A stretch of 64,000 nucleotides of DNA. Origin: Adiantum capillus-veneris (lineage: Eukaryota > Streptophyta > Polypodiopsida > Polypodiales > Pteridaceae). Every line of letters begins with the position of its first letter. Positions within the stretch are counted from its first letter, which is position 1. Positions 20,090 to 31,328 of this stretch are shown piece by piece. The position numbers and the translations under genes were made by a program. A model generated the notes under the pieces. The model searched no databases. It saw only the letters and a list, made by a program, of their open reading frames with translations, and was not told where the DNA came from. The stretch spans positions 70,960,935 through 71,024,934 of the forward strand of contig CM043950.1 of assembly GCA_014529385.2 (NCBI GenBank). Direction: 5' to 3'.

Positions 20090-20955
20090 TGACACATGGA
20101 CTTTATGTGATTTGCCTCCTGGCAAAAAGGCCATTGATACGAAGTGGGTTTACAAGTTGAAACGCAAGCCGGATGGTGAGATTGATCGCTATAAGGCAAA
20201 GGGTTATGCACAACAAAAAGGCATAGATTATGAAGATACTTTTGCTCCCACTTGTTGTACGACTACTGTGCGTTTTCTATGTGCATTGACAACTCATTTT
20301 GGTTGGGATATACATCAATTAGACATTGTTATTGCTTTCTTGAATGGTGACATATTTGAGAAAGTTTATGTAACACAGCCTCACAAGTTTGTCAAGAAAG
20401 GACAAGAGGATAAGGTGTGAAAGCCTAACAAAGCTTTGTATGGGTTGAAGCAATCTCCTCGTGCTTGGTATGAGAAGGGTGACACTCATTTGGTCAAATG
20501 GCTTTCGTAACAGTCCAACCTAAAGCACATTGTATGTAAAGCGTGAGGGTGATTAACTTCTCATTGTGGTTCTTTATGTAGATGATTTGCTGATCACTAG
20601 ACCAAATGAGAGACATATTGCTAAATTTAAGGCTGATTTGAATGCTACTTTCAAGATGAAATATTTGGGGCTACTGCATCATTACTTGGGTATACAATTT
20701 AAGTAGTGTGATGGTGGTATTGCCTTGTGTTACGAAAGTTACATAGAGACATTGCTATGTAAGTTTGGACTTGAGGATTGCAAACCTATTGCCACCATGG
20801 AAAGAGTTTTGAAGTTAAGTCTTCATGATGCTGGTGATCCTGCAAATGTCAATCTTTACCAATGTTGGATGCCTCATTTATGTATGCAACACGAGGCCGG
20901 ATATTCAGTTTGCAGTCTCATAGGTCAGCAGATTTATGCATATCCCAGGGTCTAA
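20090..20955 (+). pseudogene. pol: Copia reverse transcriptase, broken
   Basis: The RT start reads KKAIDTKWVYKLKRKPDGEI, then KGIDYEDTFAPT, the DIHQLDIVIAFLNG motif (first catalytic Asp), ALYGLKQSPRAWYE, and the second site LYVDDLLIT with both Asp residues intact near 20575-20590. Stops occur at 20418-20420, 20508-20510 and several points up to 20706. The palm and thumb continue to about 20955 in a frame that ends there. Confidence 0.8.
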
Positions 20956-21549
20956 GCATTGGCAGGCTGTCAAGAGGCTTTTTTGCTACTTGAGTGACAC
21001 TTTACATCTTGGCTTGTTTTACCCCAAGGGGGGATCATTGTTGCCAGACTTACATGCTTTTTCGAACTCAGATTGGGCTGGTTGTTTTGACATACAAGTG
21101 TCCACAAGTGTTTTGACATACAAGTGTCCACAAGTGGTTTTTGTTTCATGCTTGGCAATTCATGTATATCATGGTTGAGCAAGAAGCAACCTACTGTGAC
21201 CACTTCTAGTTGTGAAGCTAAGTACATGGCAGTCTTCACAACTACGGTTGAGTGTGTATGGCTCAGACGCCTTATGGCTGACTTGGGTGTTGGACAGAAC
21301 ACTGCCAACACTATCTACACTGAAAGTCAGAGCACACTGGCAGTTGCGAGGAACCCAGTTTTTCATGCTCGCACAAAGCACATTGAGGTGCATTACCACT
21401 ATGTCAGGAGAGTCTCTCAACAGGAGAGATCAACTTGGCTTATGTGCCAACATAGGACAACCTTGTAGATATTTTCACAAAGGCATTGTCTCCCGAGAAG
21501 TTTGAAGCTTTCCATAAAGCTTTGGGCTTACTCCCCTTTGTGGATTGAT
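20936..21549 (+). pseudogene. pol: Copia RNase H, with 26-bp tandem duplication
   Basis: The RNase H reads SDWAGCFD, then SGFCFMLGNSCISWLSKKQP, SSCEAKYMA (catalytic Glu) and TESQSTLAVARNPV. The expected D-T-R-K-S-T segment is replaced by a 26-base sequence present twice in a row (about 21085-21136), which shifts the frame. Further frame changes lie near 21420. The reading ends at a TGA at 21547-21549, about 75 bases before the LTR. Confidence 0.75.
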
Positions 21550-21623
21550 CATGTCCTCAGGGCATGGCACTTCCCTTTACTCATGTTCCAACTCTTGTTC
21601 AGAGCATCACTCCAGGGGGGATT

Positions 21624-21852
21624 TGTTACCATATACATGTGGTAGTGATGTGTGTGAACACACTTAGGACTGGCGCGACATTTTTCTCCTCTTTAGGAGG
21701 TTTTTTCCCCCGTGCACTATATATACACCCATTCATTCTAGTGCTATCCATCTTTTCATTGCACACTAAGTAATACACTCTCTGTTGTGTGCCTTGAGCT
21801 TCCTTTGTCTTCTCCAAGCTATGTGCATTTCCCTGCAACCCTAATTCCAACA
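21624..21852 (+). repeat. Copia 3' LTR
   Basis: The polypurine stretch ccaggggggatt (21612-21623) is followed by TGTTACCATA at 21624; the LTR ends in CA at 21851-21852. It has a TATA-like run (actatatatac) near 21717-21727. Its last 157 bases match positions 1-157. At 229 bases it is a short LTR, usual for copia. Confidence 0.85.
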
Positions 21853-24207
21853 AATTAAGCTTAAATATCCTCGATCATTACAATTACTCCCAATATACCT
21901 TTATAATTGTTGAAGTAGACACATCTCAACCGTGCACTTTCTAAGATAATTTTTGATTCTAGGTGAACCTAGAGAAAGTTATGGACAATATCACTAAATA
22001 CAGAGATTTTCCCTAGTTTAGGTCTCCTCGCCTTGAGCAACAGTGCCAACATGTGAGCTAGCTAGTTACCAAGCCTTGCTATCTTATTGTAGAGACAATG
22101 AGAACCACGTACATAAATGTCATACTGTGGGACAGCTTCAACTCGATTAGTATATGGAGGCTAAAAGAGGTTGTTAGGCTCTTGAAAAACACAGTCAATT
22201 CTTATCTACCAAAAGCCGCACTCAGCTACATGTCAGGCAACAAAAACTAATTGAGATATCCACAAGAATATCTCATTGATTCACTAAGCAAATGAAGTCC
22301 AAATGTGACCAAACTTGTAGAAAAAATAGGCAATGACTAAAGACACATACACATGGATTCAAATGGCCCTTTCAAACACTTGCCAAAATCACACTTATTA
22401 TCTACAAGGTAAATTTGTCCTAACTTCTTTCGGTCTCGAATACACTCTAGTACTTAAGAATGCTATCCTAATACCCCTCCGATGACTAAAATGCAATTTG
22501 GATATGTAAATCTTGAGTTATGAGAAAATTTAAAAGAGTATTAGCTACAACAAAACCACAGACTTATCGTGAGAAGCTTACAATGTTGTATAGAGATTTT
22601 ACTTGCAAACACAATGGAATAGACATGCTCCAAAGAAACCATTTATAAGAGAGTTATGAGCTTGAGAAAGAAGAAGGAGAGTAAATGATGCTATGTAATT
22701 GAGCCTTATGCTTATTATCCAAAAAGAACTCACAAATGTTTTACTGTAATCAACTTTAAAACCTTAGCTATAAGGTTTTGGGTCAAAAATGGATAACCTG
22801 CTAATTCTGTTATAGCTTAGGGATTCATTGATACAATCTGAAAGCATTTAGCTCGGTTCAATCTAGCTCATAATTATATAATCCTTTACATGCTTGGTTT
22901 GGGAATCAATAAATTACAAAAGTGTATAGCTATAGACGTTTAGATTGCTCAAAAAAATCGAAAATTATAATATAGGCTTTTTTAGATTGTCATTTGTTAG
23001 CTGTGCAGCTAACACATGCGAAGATAGAGCAAGATGAGAAGAGCTCTAAGAATAACTGGGACATTTTGAAGAAGCTCTTGATGGGAAATTGAGATCTTGG
23101 CCCCTCCTATCAATGCCCACAAGTGGAAGACAACATAAAAGCCAAACTGCATAAGGAAGACAAACATTGAGATACAATAGGTGGAAAAATTTGCACAATG
23201 CAATGGTTGAGCATGCAGACGATGGTGCGATGAGGACTCATAAGGCAAATGTGTGGAAAAGCTTGGATGCTATTTGCTACAGCCAGAGTCAAGGTGTCCC
23301 TACAAAACCCCCAAATCACAATACATAGACGAACAACATAGTTGATAATAGAGCATACATGGCATAATGATCCTACATCAAATCTGATATTATGCATAAT
23401 TGAAAAAATATAGTGAGCAAGGGACCATGAGGGACTCATCCATATGCACCTCCCAAAAATAGAGTGCTACACATATACGTGGATGTGTAGGGAGAGGGAC
23501 TCATCCAGATGCACCTCCCAAAATAGAGTGCTACACATGTACGTGGATGTAGGAGGGAGAGAGAAGAGACAAGGAAATAAGATAAATGATACACATAGCA
23601 CTAGGGGCAATCTCCCCCCGTGCAAGAGTGAACATTTTCCTCTTGCACGGATTTATTTATAGGTAGAGGCAATGCGCATAAAATGATTACATCAATTCAC
23701 ACTTTGCCATAAAAGTTAATCATTGCTCATAAAAAGCTCTCTTTAATAATAAAACGTCTACATCTCAACTATGAGCTTAATGAATTGTAAAACATTAGGT
23801 GTTGCCATAAAGTCCAATATTAGTAGCTTTATTCCATCAACAGCTATCGCATTATTGTCTTGCACGTACCAATCACTGATTGGCTATCACAACACTTGAC
23901 AAGTGATCATATTTCCACAACTTAACATTGCAATGCTCATAAAAATACAAATAATTCATAAAATTTTTATCAAAATGCTAATTGTATTACATACCTCGAG
24001 GTTGAAAGGCAATTATTCTCAATTGTACCAAACCCAAACTAGCAGGAGTGGTGGCCAGCCACTCGTAGAATGGTCTAGTAATTAGTGTTGCCTAGATCGA
24101 TGGATCGACAACAATGGGAGTTGTAGAGGACAGGGGGGTGGTTCTCTCTATGAGTCCAAGCTCAAATAGATAAGAAGAAGAAGAAGAAGGGGGGGGGGGG
24201 GGGAGGG

Positions 24208-24267
<60 letters not shown>

Positions 24268-24430
24268 AAGACATCATATGCCATAACTAATTAATGATTG
24301 TGAGATACATACGAAAGGACACAACCTCCCTTCAAATAGGAATATGGCACCCCTTCATTCCCATACGATCATACCTCTTGGCATCTCTCTTTAGCTAGAG
24401 TAGCTTAACACTATGCGCCCGTTAGGAGGC
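21853..24430. other. Non-coding stretch with simple repeats
   Basis: I recognise no gene. A 65-base unit starting GGGACTCATCCA is present twice in tandem (23431-23495 and 23496-23560). A G15 run (24189-24203) is followed by (GA)n at about 24210-24264. Short ORFs on the minus strand here are products of the GA repeat. Confidence 0.6.
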
Positions 24431-24630
24431 GTGCTGTCTAAATCAGTGAATATGCACTAATAATGCCTAAGCGGATGAATCTGCATTTAGGTTCATGATG
24501 TCTAAATTGGAGAATTTACACTAATATTGCCTAAACTGATGAGTCTATATTTGGGTTCGTGCTGCCTAGATTGGCGAATTTGGACTCAAAAGAGAAGCAC
24601 TGCCTAAAGTGGCAAATCTATGTCTAGAGG
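24431..24630. repeat. 64-bp degenerate tandem repeat
   Basis: Units starting at 24431, 24495 and 24559 are each exactly 64 bases apart and share the phrase TGxTGxCTAxATTGGxGAAT. The third copy is partial and has an insertion. Confidence 0.6.
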
Positions 24631-24764
24631 TGTCTAGTATGCAAGTATCAAGTGATGATAGTGCTGACATAGCGATGATTTAGATATCCATCGATACTCT
24701 TGCAGGAAGTGGTTTCTATAGTTTACGAAATTTCTTTAGTACTAATTTACGTGCAAGTGTAGTG

Positions 24765-24870
24765 GTGAGGTTGTGGTTGAGGATTCCTCGTGCGGATAGT
24801 AGTGAGTTTGTGGTTGAGGATTCCCCGTGCGCATAGTGGCGAGGTCGTGGTCGATGATTTTCTTAGAAAT
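24765..24870. repeat. 37-bp tandem repeat
   Basis: Units start at 24765, 24802 and 24839, 37 bases apart, each with GAGGTTGTGGTTGAGGATT-like sequence. The last unit is partial. Confidence 0.6.
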
Positions 24871-25410
24871 TAGAATTTCTTTATCATCCTCGATCAAGGG
24901 GAGTTAGTTCTGGAATAGTTCCCTTGCGTGGTCTTAGTAAACTAACATGAAATGAGTTATGTACTTTCCAGTGTGAAGGAATGCTCAAACAAAACATGTT
25001 GTCATTGATCTTCTCAATGAATTTAAATGGGCCATAGAATCTAGGGGCCAATTTGACTTTAGGGTGTTTTTCGACAATTTTTAATCTTTATTTTTCTATT
25101 CTAAGCCAGACAAGGTGATTTTCTTTAAAAGGTGCAGGTCTTATTTTCTTGTTAGCTTGTGATATGTATCTTTTTTGTGCTCTTTTTATACAGTATGTGG
25201 CTTCTTGTAGAATGTTTGCGTAGTCTCTTGCTAAAGTGTGAGCTGTTGGGACATCAATGCTAATAGTAGAGATAGGAACATGCAGCTTCTTCCCACAAAC
25301 AATCTCAAAAGGTGCTCAATTTGTGGCTGAGTGAGGTGTTTTATTTGAAGCATAGGGAGACGTTGGTTCCAATTTACAGTGTTTTCAGTCGTGTAGCAAT
25401 GGTCTAGGCA
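24850..25410 (-). pseudogene. Chromovirus integrase C-terminal relic
   Basis: Translated on the minus strand this region gives the gypsy integrase tail: KRYISQANKKIRPAPFKENH, then LAPRFYGPFKFIEKIN and SHWKVHNSFHVSLLRPRKG. The GPF module and the HNSFHVSLLR end are typical of chromodomain-bearing gypsy integrases. Upstream traces (near 25290-25330) match the PFEIV-type stretch. Stops and frameshifts are frequent. No clear chromodomain follows; the tandem repeats at 24431-24870 occupy that place. Confidence 0.65.
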
Positions 25411-26583
25411 TGCAAGTCTAAGGTAAGAAACACGTTTGAGAGCCTATGAAATTAAATGAACTTACTTGATGGCTTGCACCCTTTTATTAATTCCTCCCGT
25501 GCCAAGCGTAAGCTCCTCAATGTCTCGCAGTCTTGTCTTTCTTTGTTGGACCTAGCACAATTGTTTTTTTCTCTAAGCTTCTGCTTAAGCTCCTTGATGT
25601 TGTCATTCTTGCCTTTGAGTTGCTGAGCCTAATGTGCCATAGTCCGGTTCAAGCACGAATTCTCTTTGCATGCACTATCTCTCTCTCCAGTTCCATAACA
25701 TCATTGACCAAACAAAGTCGAAATGCATCCAAATTTTGGTGCACAAGCTAAAGACCATGGGAAAGACACAAAATACAGAATATAGAATCGAGGGTGTGGA
25801 CACAAAGTACATTGATGTACGCAATCATACCAAAACAACCAAAATTTGAGATCTACCCTTTGGGTATTTTTACATAGTGCAGTGACCATAGATACAAATG
25901 AAACTAAAAGCTACCAAAGATGTCTCTCATGATAAGCGGATAAAGCTTGTAGGAAATTGACTTTGCAAGAGAGCCCAAACAAAGATAAAGAATTGTCATT
26001 TGACTTACCCCATCCAAGAATATCTTGCCTTGTCACTAAGTGACATACTCCTTGTCAAAGGGGACCTTTGCCAAAAAACAGGCATCACGACACACATACA
26101 ATTGGCCATCCGAGCAACATTTTAAGTAGATGTGAACTCAAAATCGGTTTGAGCCTAAATTAAATTTGTTGTGAACTCGGTTTAAAGTTAAAATGACAAA
26201 ATTTGAGCCAAAAAGTCCATAGTAGATGGGCAAAATTCGCAATTCAAGCTCCAAAGCATAATCCTGGGCGATGTTGGTCTAATTAGCAGCTTCTCAGAAG
26301 GTAGTGGTGGTCCTGAAGGCTAGCCACATGGTGCTTGTGCCTACATTGTGGTTCTTCCCTCCACGGCTTGAAAAAGTTTTTCTTCCAAAAACTTGGAAAA
26401 CAGTTATGTGAAGGGTTTTTGCAAATTATAGAGGTATCTAGCCAAACATACAGATAGAATCCTAGTCCACCTTCAAAATTTATTTTTGTAGGTAAATTTT
26501 GAAATTTGAAGGTAGGATCACACTAATCCTAGGTTTCATTCAATCAAAATCCCTCCTGCGCGGTGTAAACCTGTGCAAAGGTC
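25411..26583. other. Non-coding stretch before the BTB-SPRY pseudogene
   Basis: No gene seen. It might hold a promoter for the BTB-SPRY gene, but I see no convincing TATA box close to 26584. Confidence 0.5.
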
Positions 26584-28294
26584 ATGGAAGCTGCCGAGGC
26601 CTCGGCTTCTTGTTCAAGCCTACGTCGCTCTCTGCTGGAAGATATCCATAGAATGATAGGCGACCCCGCCTTCAATGACATGGTCTTCCTCAAACCGAGG
26701 TGCCTGCTTGCAGAATGCTGGTCGCCGCCCGCTCCCCCGTTTTGGAGACCATGCTTCTCCGATCCGGCATGGTCGAAACCAAACAAACACGCATTCCTCT
26801 TCCTGGGATTGAGCCTGAGATAATGCATGTTTGCCTTGAGTTCATCTACACAGACACTGTCCAAAAGACCAGCTGGGGGAGCGCTGATACAGAGCAGAAT
26901 CTCCCGCCTGATACTGAGAAGCAGAGCAGCTCGGAAAGCATGGAGAATTGCATGAAGGCTGTGAGTACAACTGATTTTCTCCAGAAGACCAGCTGGGGGA
27001 GCTCTGATACTGAGCAAAATTTCCCGCCTGATACTGAGAAGAAGAGCAGCTGGGAAAGCATGGAAAAGTGCATGAAGGCTGTGAGTGCGGCTGATTTTCT
27101 CCAAATCTACAAACTTGCAGAGCTTGCTTTGGAGCGATTGAGCTGGCTATGCTCTTCGGACGAGGAAGGCATCATCCTCTGTAATGATTCAATGTCTCTA
27201 GCAGATTTGATCAAGCTCTACAGTTGTGGTGCCAATGTTCGCCATACTCATTGCAATGGCACCATTGATTGGTTTTTGGTGAGACTGATGAAGAGCATTC
27301 AGGCTCAAGGGAAGTGGTGCTTGCAATGCCACTCTCATCTTTCGGAGCATGGACTTGTTCACCTCCTTCAGAATCTTAATAGTGAAGATTTTTTCGATGA
27401 TCTTTCAATCTTAGAATATGCACGTTTCCATCACCTAGTTCGATGGTGCTCGGCTCGAATAGTGTCACGGGCTGCGGATCCATGCAGGGAAAAGGAAATT
27501 ATTGAAAATGCATTGAGCACCTTTCTTCCTTCAGGGTGGGCAGATTCTGAATCGTTGGATAAACTGTGATCAGAGTTGGGAGATGCAGATGCGGATACCA
27601 AAAGAGTCATGCAGCTCCTTGCAAAAGAACTGTTAGACATGTTGTCAAGAATGCCTTTAGATATGTCCAGGATACCCATATGCATTTTGTGCAATGTGAT
27701 CGAACCCCTGCAGGTAGTCCCACCTTCATTTCTGTTGTATACAGACAGCAGTCACTGAGCAATGCAAGTTTTAGATGGGATAATTTTGGACATGGTGATG
27801 GTTATGAAGTTGACTGGGGTGATGACTCTCTAGTAGCGGCCAGGTCGAAACCTTTTCAAGGTTTTGCTAAGTGCAGCTCCTTTGCAAAAGTTTTAAGCAG
27901 TATGTCCTCTCATTGGGAGGTTGTTGCGTTGAGACGTTGTAAGAAACTCAGAGTAGGCTTCTGCTGCAGTAACAGTCAAATCTCTCGCAAACTCTACAAC
28001 GAATGTCTGGTGGGTGATGCACCGGATAGTCTGGCGTTGGATTCTGATGGCACATTGCACTGTAAGACAGCAGGGACGAGTGGGAAGCAAACGACTCTCT
28101 GTCCTGCGTTTCAGATAAAGAAGGGGTTAAGAATTGGGGTACACATCAATAAAGATTCTTGCGTCTTTTCTATTAATGGCAACAACATTGGTGATGCTTG
28201 GCCCTTGCTGCCATATACGTTCCAGAGAGTTTATCCAGCAGTTTCCCATGCAAAAGCCTGGAAAGGTTCAGATAAAGCTGTTATTGAAGAGTGA
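26584..28294 (+). pseudogene. BTB-SPRY domain protein gene, frameshifted
   Basis: The only large non-transposon coding sequence in the window. A BTB domain starts in one frame (LLEDIHRMIGDPAFNDMVF, start at 26584), shifts near 26697 and continues as VPACRMLVAARSPVLETMLL and HVCLEFIYTD. A helical middle part follows (27100-27560) that resembles BACK-type regions (LAELALERL, YARFHHLVRW). A TGA at 27567-27569 interrupts; the same frame reads on (ADTKRVMQLLAKELLDML). After another shift near 27700 comes a SPRY domain: FRWDNFGHGDG, LRVGFCCSN, GLRIGVHINKDSCVFSINGN and RVYPAVS. BTB proteins usually act as adaptors for CUL3 ubiquitin ligases and SPRY as a binding module. No introns are visible, so a retrocopy or assembly errors are both possible. 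Confidence 0.7.
26861..27100 (+). repeat. 120-bp in-frame tandem duplication in the BTB gene
   Basis: Two units of exactly 120 bases (26861-26980 and 26981-27100) each encode 40 residues starting QKTSWGSxDTEQN and ending AVSxxDFL. They differ at about 15 positions. The duplication sits between the end of the BTB domain and the following helical part and keeps the frame. Confidence 0.85.
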
Positions 28295-29317
28295 AGGATG
28301 ATCTTGTAAGGTGCCGTCCCTTGTACAAATTGAAAGAAGAAGATGTAGCATCCGAGTTTAAGAATGATAGAGTCTTACCTCTTTATGTGCAGTTTGAGAA
28401 GACTCATTTCTTGTTTGGCGTGCTTTACCAGAGGTGTATCCTTTACAAGAGGCTCACCTTCATTATGCATATTTGTATGTATCTGTCAGAATGATGTGTG
28501 TGTATCTATTTGGATGAGCACAAGTTTTGGTTATTGTTTGTATTCTGTGTTTTGGGTTCATCAATCCATTCAAAGCATTAGCGAATCACTGGAAATAGCA
28601 CTAACTAACCTATGCTAGGCCACTTCATGTAAGGTGATCCCATGGCACCCGAGCTATGGTGACTCAAGGAATTTTGGAAGGTGAACTCCCACTTATATTC
28701 TCATCCTAGCTGGTCTTCGCAAGTACACTCATCATCAATACGTTCCTTACAAAATCTTCCTGTTCTTCCTCCCCCAACCTCTTCAGGAGACTCATTTGAG
28801 AAAATTGAGTGTAGTCGTAGCTAGCAAGAGAAAGGAATGTCTTCCAGCAAGGAGTTGTTCATTGTCACTGATAAGCAATTGGTGCTGCGGTATTGCACCC
28901 ATGTGGAAGCCACAACATCATTCTCTTGTGTAGAGGCAAGGCGAGTTCTACGCTGATTGCAGGAGGCGCTTTAACAGGTTTCTAAAGCTGCTATTTTGAC
29001 AGTGGAGGTTTAGAGATGACTGGCTACCAAGAAGGTAATACATGTGCAAGCATTACTAAGAAACCTACTTATTATCCTTGATAAGGAGTGACAAATTGTG
29101 GTGCAGGCCCTAGGAGCAGGGCAATGGATGTTTGGTACTTCCCTCTGTCTCTCTTTAGATGGACTAATGCTTCATCTAGGGAAACCTATCAGAGAGTACA
29201 ACCGAGCATGGCACTCTCAAACCCTTGTTGATGTAGGTCTAGATATAGATGAAACCAAAACAGACAGTCCAAGTAACCTCCCTCTTCAATGTAGAACTGC
29301 AGTAGCTTGGAAAATCA

Positions 29318-29353
<36 letters not shown>

Positions 29354-29509
29354 GTCTCTTGCATCCTCAACCAAGGCACCCAACCATAGAGGGAAATCAG
29401 GCATCTCTCATTCCTCGACACTTTTGTATGTGGCCTGCCTCACCCATTGAACCCCGGATTCTCTTGCATGTGGCACTCTAACCAGAGGTGTCGGGTGTCC
29501 GGCTGGCTG
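28295..29509. other. Non-coding stretch with a C29 run
   Basis: No gene supported. The start (28291-28494) has a short open frame that may be 3' UTR of the pseudogene. A run of 29 C lies at 29320-29348 and probably marks a polymerase-slippage site. Confidence 0.5.
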
Positions 29510-29750
29510 TCCATAGTTGCTACAAGCTACGTGACATTTTCACCCTTTAAGAAGAGTTTTTGTCCCCGAAAACAAAGTGGGGAAACCTCTTGGAGATAGC
29601 ACAACAACATTCCTAAGGGGTTGATTCTTCATCTCTATTTGTCCATTTAAAGAGTACTTCTTGATACACATTGTGTTTGGTTTGTCCCTCCAAAAGTGGA
29701 TATTGGACTCCCTATCTCTATCTAACATTCTATATGTGGACATGTCATAT
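29510..29750 (-). pseudogene. Chromovirus chromodomain relic
   Basis: Minus-strand reading gives MLDRDRES, then in a second frame QEVLFKWTNRDEESTP, and then a segment matching FPTLFSGTKTLLKGENVT. This mirrors the better-preserved chromodomain end at 37779-38012 (QVLVKWLDRYKEDSTW, FPTFVFEDKKTLQGG). It is the 3' coding end of a chromovirus of the same family, spread over two frames. No LTR is identified next to it. Confidence 0.55.
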
Positions 29751-31323
29751 AGCTTTTAGAGATGTTCAATAGGCAGTTTTTTCAATTTTGGTGTCTCAAT
29801 TGTTTTCTTTGTGGAAATAAAATTTGACATCTTGGTCAACCTGAATCATTCCCTCAATTTGTCTTTGGTAATCAGGTGATGAGATTCATGGAAATGCTTT
29901 TCCATTTCCCTTGGGGAATATCCAACGGTTGAAGCAACCCTCAAACCTTGAGATGCGCATGCTTATTGACTTGATACTTTTTGCATTCTAGTACAACGTT
30001 GGTGCAGCCAAAAGCGGTTGAAGGTAGGAGTGGACACAAATAGGGGTATGTATGTTCATAGGTGCATGCGAGAGGTATGTATGTTCACAGGTGCATGCGA
30101 GAGTGCTAGAGTAGGTATAAAGGTGCGGAGTAGGCAAGTGGTTGATGGAATGTATGTCTATGGTGGTTCTCTAGGCTCAGAAGGCTCCACGATGGCTAAA
30201 CAGGTTGGATACTCCAGGTGTCCCAAGTGTTGAAATTGTACGACAAGGTGTGGTTCTTAAAGTGCTCGTAGGACGGCTCCTCAATCGGAGCTACATGGTG
30301 AAAGTTATTGCAGTTTGAAGGTGAGTGCTTTGCAGATCCTTGACGGATTGGATAGGTGTAGTTGGACGATCATAGCAAAGGTGAGTGCATGGATATGAAG
30401 TGTTGAGTTTATGGACATGGTGAATGCATGGTTCTGAAGTGTTGAGTTTGTGGACCATGTCGGTTTTTTCAGATTGGCAATTGGACTCTAGATGATCAAG
30501 ATATGGCAGTTGAAGTTTTGCGGGGCTAGGTATGTGCCAGTTTTACCGCCTCGGTAGACATATCGTCAAGGTTTCTTAGACTTGCTAAGGTTTTCGGTAG
30601 TAGTATGCAATGTATGGGTTAGCTCAAACTGACATGATCTCAATAGGCGTTGTGGTTAGCGAGATACACCCAATTAAAGTTTGAAGCAAATGCCGGTTGG
30701 GTGGTGTCAGGTGATTTTTCTGTTTTTGGGATTGATTGATTGTGGTCGCGGAAGACTCAAAGTGCGGTGTGGCCCTCGGGACTTGTAGTTGGAAAGGTGA
30801 AGATTTACCCATGCTTTACGGCCTCATTATTGGACATGGGGAAAAGAGGATTTTTTTTGAAAAAGTTTTGTGAGGGTTTTTGAACCCTTTTGAGGCCCAA
30901 TGGGTGTGGAAGCACCACATGGCATCCGGATGAGCCCACATACGCAATGTCGGAAGGTTGTGGTGGGATATAAGTTTTTTCATCATTTCGAGTCTTTTTG
31001 GAGTCGGTTGAAGCCTACAGAGGGGTTTTTAGACAGAGGTGTGTGCCTATCAAGCCCATGAGACATTTTTCTTAGAACTAGCCATAGTTTTGGCATTGGA
31101 AATGTTGTAAATGTTCTTCTCAAGCAAGATCAAGCACATTGTCACTCAGTTTGGTGTCGTTTTCCCCTTCTCTCCTTCTCTTTCTTTTGCTCTTGTTGTG
31201 TTTCATGGTGTTGGCAGTGTGGATGTGTGTGCCCCCTTGAACCGACGGTGTTTTGTGTAGAGTGAGATAGAGATATTGTATGTGTTGCAAGGGTTGAGAT
31301 GAACTGTGATAGTGTGGGTGTGT
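29751..31323. other. Non-coding stretch with small repeats
   Basis: No gene supported. A 29-base unit (GTATGTATGTTCAYAGGTGC, then ATGCGAGAG) is present twice at 30045-30102. The part 30237-30600 resembles 50400-50720 in scattered phrases (TCAATCGGAGCTAC, GAAGGTGAG-type joins), so both may derive from one repeat or PPR-type source. Confidence 0.45.
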
Positions 31324-31328
31324 TCTGC
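31324..31328. other. Target-site duplication, left
   Basis: TCTGC directly precedes the LTR at 31329 and is repeated exactly at 35453-35457 after the right LTR. A 5-bp duplication is standard for LTR element insertion. Confidence 0.85.

Larger units (their letters stand above)
19303..21852 (+). mobile_element. 5'-truncated Ty1/copia element with 3' LTR
   Basis: Coding order protease, GAG-pre-integrase, (integrase missing), RT, RNase H marks Ty1/copia. The 5' LTR and gag are absent: coding sequence starts right at the edge of Tat-1. The integrase core is deleted between about 20065 and 20090. The element ends with polypurine tract and LTR (21624-21852). Many frameshifts make it inactive. Confidence 0.88.

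Noticed and set aside
1-21852. One giant copia element with LTRs at both ends
   Set aside because: No primer binding site follows the LTR at 157, and the sequence between carries other complete elements but no copia gag.
24092-24277. Minus-strand ORF of Ser-Leu and Pro runs
   Set aside because: It is a translation of the (GA)n and poly-G tract. The same applies to minus-strand frames at 17486-17668 and 49593-49934.
24431-24630. CRISPR array
   Set aside because: The repeats are degenerate direct tandem units without spacers, and the DNA is eukaryotic.
26544-27104. 186-codon minus-strand ORF opposite the BTB domain
   Set aside because: The plus strand shows a clear BTB domain; the antisense frame mirrors its 120-bp repeat and has no recognisable domain.
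28291-28618. Small ORFs after the SPRY domain
   Set aside because: No recognisable domain; they lie where a 3' untranslated region is expected.
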